Below, piece by piece: positions 6,226 through 9,818 of a DNA stretch of 9,818 nucleotides. Every line of letters begins with the position of its first letter. Position 1 is the first letter of the stretch. The notes below the pieces were generated by a model. That model had not been told where the DNA came from, ran no database searches, and saw only the letters and a list, made by a program, of their open reading frames with translations. The stretch spans positions 1-9,818 of the forward strand of contig JAEZCV010000144.1 in NCBI GenBank assembly GCA_023429985.1, written 5' to 3'. Position numbers and translations under genes: made by a program. This stretch comes from Bacteroidota bacterium. GTDB taxonomy: Bacteria > Bacteroidota > Bacteroidia > Chitinophagales > Chitinophagaceae.

Positions 6226-6933
6226 ATGAATAACCTTTCCAAACCATCGATATTACTTGTAGAAGATGAAGAAAACCTTCATGAAGCTTTAAAAATGAAC
6301 CTTGAACTGGAAGGTTACCAGGTTACATCAGCTTTTGATGGTGCCAACGCTATGAAAGCGGTTCAAAACGAATACTTCGATCTTATTATTCTGGATGTGA
6401 TGATCCCGGAGATCGACGGTTTTGGCGTTACCCAAAATATTCGACTGACCAATACAGAAGTTCCTATTCTAATATTAAGCGCAAAAAGCAGTGGCGAGGA
6501 CAGGGTACTGGGATTAAAAAAAGGTGCCGACGATTATCTTACCAAACCTTTCAACCTGGAAGAATTATTGCTCCGGGTTCAAAAACTGATACGTAAAAAC
6601 AAGCAGATACAGGAAAAGTCAAGTGTTGGAGAAACTTATTCCTTTGGCGGGCATACCATTGACTTTAAAGCCCAGGAAGCAATTACCGCTTCGGGCGAAA
6701 AGATTGAATTAAGCAAGAAAGAAGCCATGCTATTAAAGCTGCTGATAGAAAATAAAAATGATGTTGTGCCGCGCGAGAAGATCCTGCAATCGGTTTGGGG
6801 ATATAATGTTTACCCTACAACCAGAACCATAGATAACTTCATCCTGAACTTCAGAAAATATTTTGAAGAAGATAGCCGTCATCCAAAATATTTTCACTCG
6901 GTAAGAGGTGTAGGGTATAAATATGCCGAATGA
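6226..6933 (+). CDS. OmpR/PhoB-family response regulator
   Basis: This DNA-binding response regulator has 235 aa. The receiver domain (about 7-120) has acidic residues Glu13, Asp14 and Glu15, phosphoacceptor Asp57 in LDVMIPEIDGF, Ser85 of the switch and Lys107 in LTKPF. The winged-helix domain (about 138-234) contains the LSKKEAMLLKLL entry helix, a recognition-helix region with TTRTIDNFILNFRKYF, and the closing SVRGVGYKY hairpin. All phosphorylation residues are present. It lies 2 bp after the histidine kinase gene and ends 3 bp from the oppositely oriented batD, with no terminator between them. Target genes are not known; gldH, being in the same transcript, may be linked functionally or autoregulated. 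Confidence 0.95.
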   Translation: MNNLSKPSILLVEDEENLHEALKMNLELEGYQVTSAFDGANAMKAVQNEYFDLIILDVMIPEIDGFGVTQNIRLTNTEVPILILSAKSSGEDRVLGLKKGADDYLTKPFNLEELLLRVQKLIRKNKQIQEKSSVGETYSFGGHTIDFKAQEAITASGEKIELSKKEAMLLKLLIENKNDVVPREKILQSVWGYNVYPTTRTIDNFILNFRKYFEEDSRHPKYFHSVRGVGYKYAE

Positions 6934-6936
6934 TTA

Positions 6937-8535
6937 TTAATTGAACAGCAAATAACACCTTTCAATTAAACTGTTTTTGCCTTCGTCATCTCCAACACCT
7001 GCGTAGGCATATAACCTGCATTCTTTTTGCAGATCTATAAGCCTTTCCGGAACAGTTTCGCCCTGCAGGTTTAAATGGCTTTGATATTCATTTAAAATTG
7101 AAAGAAGTGCGTATGCTGCGTCAATAGAATTTTTCTTCTGAAGATCTTCTTTATTAATTTTTACTGTAAACTTTTCCGGCTTTATTTCCTCCTGCTGAAC
7201 TAACCGTGGCACTTTCTTCTTTCTGCTTTTCCTTCTGAAAAGAAAATATAAAAAAGGTAAGGTCAACAGGAGCAGGAAGGGCCAAAACCCATTATTGTTC
7301 TTTTCAATTTTTACCGGAAGAGATGTTGCTTCTTCAATTGTAAAATGTAAAGGGCTGGATGAAATGGTTTCATATTTACCCGAATCAACATTAAAATAAC
7401 TAAGTTGAACAGGTGGAAGTATATAATCGCCGCTGGAATCTCCTGCAAACGTAAATTCATAAATTCTTTTCCCTGAAAGTCCTTTTTCGTTTTCAGTCAA
7501 TTCCTCCCTTACCATCGGTTCAAAACCTTCAATTCCTTTTGGCCATCGAATTTCAGGGCGTTCAAGTTGAATGAAATTTCCTGTACCACTAATGCTCACC
7601 ACCAGCTTACCTTGCCGGTTTAAGGCAAACTTGTTTTCGGCCAATGCCTGATCTATACTGAACTTACCTACTGCACCAGAAAAGTCCTCCGGAATTTTGG
7701 ATGGCAAGGGAAGTATTTTAATCTTTACCGATTCGGTTTCAATTTTCTTTTCATACAACACCGTTTTTTTCAATACCGGGTCGTTTACTTCAACCGTGTT
7801 ATGAACATACATAGGATCGAGCGTAAAGCTTCCTGCCTGCACCGGGTATAACACCAGCTTTCTTAATATTATTGAATTAAAAACTTTCCCATCAAGCATT
7901 TGAACATCAACAGGGGCATCGTTGATATCAACCAGGTCAACTACACTGAAACCATAAAACGCCGGGGAACGAACAGCCTCCGATTCGGTTTGCAGCCTGC
8001 TGAACAAAGTATATGTAACAACAATGGGTTCGCCCACCCTGCATGTCTTCCTGGAAACATCTGTTCTGATAAAAAGATTTTCATCAACCGTTTTTTCAAT
8101 TGAAGAAGATTTCAAATTAGATGGAAGTATCCCGGTAAGGTCCGAAGAAGAAAAATTTACATCCGGTTTAGGGATTACCTTTATCAGTGCTTCCTCTCCT
8201 TCAATTACCCTGCTTCCCATAATTCCTTTAAGCCCCAAAATTTTAATATTACCTGTTTGCAAAGGAACCAGGGTATAACTCAGGTTTTGTATGGGTGTTG
8301 AATTTCCTTCCATTACAGTATTTCCTTTGGTAATGGATGGTCCGCTTACCAAACGAAAGCCATTAAATGCCGGAGGAAGAAAATCGCTGAAAACTTCAGG
8401 CTTTGTAACAATATATTGAACCTGGAAAGCCGTGCCTAAAGCCACAGGTTTTGGAGGAATGATGGTAATGATCTCCTGGCAGAAACAACCCAAAGAAATC
8501 AACATAAAAAACAAAAATGCAAACCGCTTCCTCAT
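6937..8535 (-). CDS. batD: BatD family protein
   Basis: This large envelope protein of 532 aa matches the length and layout of Bacteroidota BatD (Bacteroides aerotolerance family). A signal peptide covers about 1-19, probably cut before Gln20. The cysteines at 17 and 19 do not sit in a good lipobox. A long beta-rich periplasmic region has the family's repeated strands, including LFIRTDVSRKTCRVGEPIV near 155 and LVLYPVQAGSFTLDP. One membrane helix lies at about 416-433, followed by a basic cluster (RRKSRKKK) and a ~95-residue cytoplasmic tail. In many relatives batD lies in a moxR-DUF58-batABCDE operon with VWA-domain partners. None of those is here: the neighbours are an SDR gene upstream and a convergent response regulator. 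The molecular role of BatD is not well defined. Confidence 0.87.
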   Translation of the reverse strand: MRKRFAFLFFMLISLGCFCQEIITIIPPKPVALGTAFQVQYIVTKPEVFSDFLPPAFNGFRLVSGPSITKGNTVMEGNSTPIQNLSYTLVPLQTGNIKILGLKGIMGSRVIEGEEALIKVIPKPDVNFSSSDLTGILPSNLKSSSIEKTVDENLFIRTDVSRKTCRVGEPIVVTYTLFSRLQTESEAVRSPAFYGFSVVDLVDINDAPVDVQMLDGKVFNSIILRKLVLYPVQAGSFTLDPMYVHNTVEVNDPVLKKTVLYEKKIETESVKIKILPLPSKIPEDFSGAVGKFSIDQALAENKFALNRQGKLVVSISGTGNFIQLERPEIRWPKGIEGFEPMVREELTENEKGLSGKRIYEFTFAGDSSGDYILPPVQLSYFNVDSGKYETISSSPLHFTIEEATSLPVKIEKNNNGFWPFLLLLTLPFLYFLFRRKSRKKKVPRLVQQEEIKPEKFTVKINKEDLQKKNSIDAAYALLSILNEYQSHLNLQGETVPERLIDLQKECRLYAYAGVGDDEGKNSLIERCYLLFN

Positions 8536-8539
8536 TATT

Positions 8540-8547
8540 CAAATTTA
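8540..8547 (-). promoter_or_regulatory. Putative -7 box directly before batD
   Basis: The minus strand reads TAAATTTG, an exact TAnnTTTG match, ending 4 nt before the batD ATG. A transcript from it would be nearly leaderless. The surrounding sequence is very A/T-rich, so a chance match is possible. batD could also be read through from the SDR gene 45 bp upstream. Confidence 0.35.
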
Positions 8548-8580
8548 AATTTTTATGGGAAGGATATTTTGTAAAAAGGA

Positions 8581-9282
8581 TCAAAGGTCGCCCAGCTGCG
8601 GACGCATGATGATCTCTTCGGGAACAGCCTGTGGTGATAAACGCGTAGAGGCCACTATCATTTCGGCAATATCCTTTGCCTCCATGATCCTTTGTTCCGA
8701 AACACCACTTCCCTTCCATGAATCTGTATAAATGGCACCGGGAATGATGGCAGTGACCTTTATTCCATGCAATTTTAATTCTTCTCTCAGGTTCCGTGTA
8801 AACCCAAGCAAGGCAAATTTGCTGATACTGTAAGCGCCGCCACCGGGATATGCGGCAAGGGCAGCAATGGAACAAATGGTAAAAATATGCCCGGCCCTGG
8901 CCTGCATCATTTTTGGCAATAATGTGCGCGTGGTATGATAGGCACTGAGTAAATTCACTCCCAGCATTTCTTCCAGCGCTCCATCCGGTTCATCAGAAAC
9001 ATTTCCCTGCACAAAACTGCCTGCATTGTTCACCAGCACATCTACATTTTTTGTTTTTGAATTCACCCATTCGCCAAATAAACGCGCTCCTTCTTTATTG
9101 CTTATATCCATTGCTTTTCCATCAATATCAATATTGGGAAATTCAGAACGCAATTCTTCAATGGTTTCTAGCAAATTGCTTTCGTTGCGTGAACATAAAT
9201 AAAGGTCATAGCCATGCATTGCAAAAGCCTTTGCTGTTGATTTACCTATTCCGCGTGAAGCACCTGTTATTACTGCATTCAT
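8581..9282 (-). CDS. Short-chain dehydrogenase/reductase (SDR), classical type
   Basis: This cytoplasmic NAD(P)-dependent oxidoreductase of the classical SDR family has 233 aa, slightly short but complete. The Rossmann cofactor site is TGASRGIG at 6-13. Arg32 after the second strand favours NADP(H). Asp59 lies in the MDIS segment. NNAG is at 85-88. The catalytic tetrad is present: Asn110, Ser138, Tyr151 and Lys155 (YSISK). The PGAIYTDSW segment after the active site is typical. It resembles FabG-like 3-oxoacyl reductases in general form, but the substrate cannot be assigned. It is followed by batD after 45 bp on the same strand and diverges from the yjjG-type gene. Confidence 0.9.
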   Translation of the reverse strand: MNAVITGASRGIGKSTAKAFAMHGYDLYLCSRNESNLLETIEELRSEFPNIDIDGKAMDISNKEGARLFGEWVNSKTKNVDVLVNNAGSFVQGNVSDEPDGALEEMLGVNLLSAYHTTRTLLPKMMQARAGHIFTICSIAALAAYPGGGAYSISKFALLGFTRNLREELKLHGIKVTAIIPGAIYTDSWKGSGVSEQRIMEAKDIAEMIVASTRLSPQAVPEEIIMRPQLGDL

Positions 9283-9290
9283 TGCTTATT

Positions 9291-9318
9291 TTTGAAACTT
9301 TTTACAAATCTAAGTTTA
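9291..9318 (+). promoter_or_regulatory. Putative promoter of the yjjG-type gene
   Basis: TTTG at 9291-9294 (-33) and TAAGTTTA at 9311-9318 (-7, five of six fixed bases) are 16 nt apart, somewhat short. The start codon at 9332 follows 13 nt after the box. The -7 box shares its first two bases with the SDR box on the other strand. Confidence 0.4.
9305..9312 (-). promoter_or_regulatory. Putative -7 box of the SDR gene
   Basis: TAGATTTG on the minus strand is an exact TAnnTTTG match ending 22 nt before the SDR ATG, implying a leader of about 17 nt. The nearest TTG upstream is only 11 nt away, so a proper -33 box is not seen. Confidence 0.4.
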
Positions 9319-9331
9319 TCCTTCAACCATA

Positions 9332-9818
9332 ATGAAATATAAGCACCTCTTCTTTGACCTCGATCACACACTTTGGGATTTTGACGCAAATGCAAGACAG
9401 GCTCTTGAACAATTACATATCGATCTCGACCTCGTTAGTAAAGGCGTACATGATTTTGAAATGTTTCATAGCAATTATTTGGCTCACAATGAAAAGTTGT
9501 GGGCACGCTACAGGCACGGCTATATCAACCAGCAGGAATTAAGATTGAAAAGAATGTGGCTCACCCTTCTTGATTTTAAAATTGCCGATGATGAATTAAC
9601 ACGCCAGCTGAGTGAACTTTTTTTACAATTGCTGCCTACAAGAAATTTACTTTTCCCCGATACCATTGAAGTATTAGAATATCTGGAAGAAAAAAAATAT
9701 CAGCTTCACCTCATCACAAACGGTTTTGAAGCAACACAGCACAGCAAATTAAAAAACAGTGGCCTCGCTAAATTTTTTAAAGAGGTGATCACTTCCGAAT
9801 GTTCCAACAGCTTAAAAC
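9332..9818 (+). CDS. YjjG-type HAD pyrimidine nucleotidase (3' end cut by window)
   Basis: This is the first 162 codons of a HAD-superfamily hydrolase of the YjjG type, which dephosphorylates noncanonical pyrimidine nucleotides in the cytoplasm. HAD motif I is FFDLDHTLWDF (Asp9 nucleophile, Asp11 acid/base). The helical cap carries the WARYRHGYIN segment (57-66) characteristic of this group. Motif II is ITNGF, with Thr129 and Asn130. ECSNSLK reaches the expected motif III lysine (Lys162) exactly at the window edge. The motif IV acidic residues and the last ~70 aa lie outside. The ATG at 9332 gives the normal N-terminus, with the nucleophile at residue 9. The gene is divergent from the SDR gene across 49 bp. 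The superfamily is certain; the YjjG substrate assignment is by resemblance. Confidence 0.88.
   Translation, partial: MKYKHLFFDLDHTLWDFDANARQALEQLHIDLDLVSKGVHDFEMFHSNYLAHNEKLWARYRHGYINQQELRLKRMWLTLLDFKIADDELTRQLSELFLQLLPTRNLLFPDTIEVLEYLEEKKYQLHLITNGFEATQHSKLKNSGLAKFFKEVITSECSNSLK

Noticed and set aside
8396..8875. 159-codon minus-strand open frame spanning the SDR/batD junction
   Set aside because: It lies in another frame of two well-supported genes, is rich in Cys, His and Arg as shadow frames often are, and resembles no family.

Overview
The window looks like chromosomal DNA from a Bacteroidota bacterium, most likely a Chitinophagaceae-like member. The evidence is a GldH gliding lipoprotein, a BatD protein, a fused KorA of the Bacteroidota type, moderate-to-low G+C, an almost complete absence of Shine-Dalgarno sequences, and repeated TAnnTTTG boxes (the -7 element of the Bacteroidota housekeeping sigma factor) just ahead of start codons. 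No insertion sequence, phage gene, tRNA, rRNA or CRISPR array is visible. The family-level placement is inference.

Layout. Left part: korA (2-oxoacid:ferredoxin oxidoreductase alpha chain, minus strand) ends inside a small array of 7-bp direct repeats. A ~200-bp divergent promoter region separates it from a 71-codon gene of unknown function (plus strand). That gene overlaps tail to tail with an lpxD-type acyltransferase gene (minus strand). Then comes a ~490-bp intergenic region. Its left part holds nothing I can recognise. Its right part holds an A6T6 tract, a promoter-like box, a short hairpin, a G-free linker and a clean intrinsic terminator. Together these look like a ~65-nt small RNA or a terminated leader of the next gene.

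Centre: a plus-strand run yicC (endoribonuclease), gldH (gliding lipoprotein), a sensor histidine kinase and an OmpR-type response regulator. The last three are separated by only 2 bp each, so gldH and the two-component system are very probably co-transcribed. The regulator gene runs tail to tail, 3 bp apart, into batD (minus strand), which follows an SDR oxidoreductase gene.

Right part: the SDR gene diverges from a YjjG-type HAD nucleotidase gene cut by the window end. The 49-bp gap carries two promoter-like boxes that overlap by 2 bp on opposite strands.

Most genes are conserved core or envelope genes. The points most worth following are the small-RNA or leader candidate before yicC, the linkage of gldH to a two-component system, promoter boxes so close to ATG that gldH and batD could be leaderless, the second-type LpxD paralogue, and the uncharacterised 71-aa protein.
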